Of a DNA stretch of 6,499 nt, positions 6,432 through 6,499 are shown piece after piece. The number at the start of each line of letters is the position of its first letter. The first letter of the stretch is position 1. The notes under the pieces were generated by a model that was not told the DNA's origin, searched no databases, and saw nothing but the letters and a program-made list of their open reading frames with translations. The translations under genes were made by a program, and so were the position numbers. The DNA comes from an uncultured Veillonellaceae bacterium. GTDB lineage: Bacteria > Bacillota > Negativicutes > Veillonellales > Dialisteraceae. Where the stretch lies: assembly GCA_958439155.1 (NCBI GenBank), contig CAUBUJ010000095.1, positions 1-6,499 on the forward strand, given 5' to 3'.

Positions 6432-6460
6432 ATAGTAGATTCTCTGTCAAGGATTGTCAA
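6432..6460 (-). promoter_or_regulatory. Sigma-70-type promoter of rny
   Basis: On the minus strand a perfect -35 hexamer TTGACA (6460-6455) is followed after exactly 17 bp by TACTAT (6437-6432, 4 of 6 matches to TATAAT). Transcription would start near 6425, giving an untranslated leader of about 75 nt before the TTG start, whose last 30 nt is A-rich and single-stranded looking before the AGGAGG. A second TTGACA (6450-6445) lies 10 bp downstream of the first, so CTTGACA occurs twice in direct orientation. The second copy has only a poor -10 partner (TACAGC, 16 bp away). The remaining 39 bp to the window edge are AT-rich with no recognisable gene end. Confidence 0.7.
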
Positions 6461-6499
6461 GCCTTCTATTCTCTGAAGTCGCTATATATAGTATTATCA

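Noticed and set aside
4872..6476. A 534-codon open frame on the plus strand, antisense to rny and extending past its start
   Set aside because: Its translation shows no family resemblance and is rich in Phe, His, Arg and Leu, as expected when the reverse of a GC-rich, Glu/Lys/Arg-rich gene lacks stop codons. It has no Shine-Dalgarno or promoter, and the minus frame is unmistakably RNase Y.
1..6499. Search for mobile elements, CRISPR repeats, toxin-antitoxin pairs, tRNA or riboswitches
   Set aside because: No transposase or integrase motifs, no spaced repeat units, no cloverleaf-like RNA genes and no leader long or structured enough for a riboswitch were seen; the gene content is core chromosomal.

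Overview
The window looks like ordinary chromosomal DNA of a moderately GC-rich member of the Bacillota. The main reasons are a full-length ribonuclease Y, strong AGGAGG ribosome-binding sites ahead of nearly every gene, short intergenic gaps and simple intrinsic terminators. The maf-radC gene order together with the base composition would fit the Negativicutes (Dialister/Megasphaera/Selenomonas type), but that placement is inference and cannot be proved from this window. I see no insertion sequence, integrase, CRISPR array, tRNA or rRNA. All seven genes lie on the minus strand, so transcription runs from high to low coordinates.

In transcription order there are three units. (1) rny (4776-6350) has its own sigma-70-type promoter (6432-6460), a 5' leader of about 75 nt and a perfect 14-bp terminator hairpin (4733-4764). 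(2) A tightly overlapped four-gene operon (4592 down to 1152) starts from an extended -10 promoter (4643-4651). It encodes a metallo-beta-lactamase-fold hydrolase, a 99-residue four-helix membrane protein with no recognised family, and two tandem divergent DUF445 membrane proteins. The junctions overlap by 4, 1 and 4 nt, and the operon ends at a terminator (1072-1099). (3) maf (nucleotide pyrophosphatase/house-cleaning) is followed after 69 bp by radC, which runs off the left edge of the window.

The rny and maf/radC units are housekeeping genes for RNA turnover, nucleotide-pool or septum-related functions, and a RadC-family protein. The middle operon is the least understood part: a soluble metal-dependent hydrolase is translationally coupled to three membrane proteins, none of known function. 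Three of the seven genes use non-ATG starts (TTG, TTG, GTG). Two simple longest-ORF start choices look wrong, in the MBL-fold gene and the upstream DUF445 gene; the evidence is given in those entries. No stretch longer than 300 bases lacks a gene.
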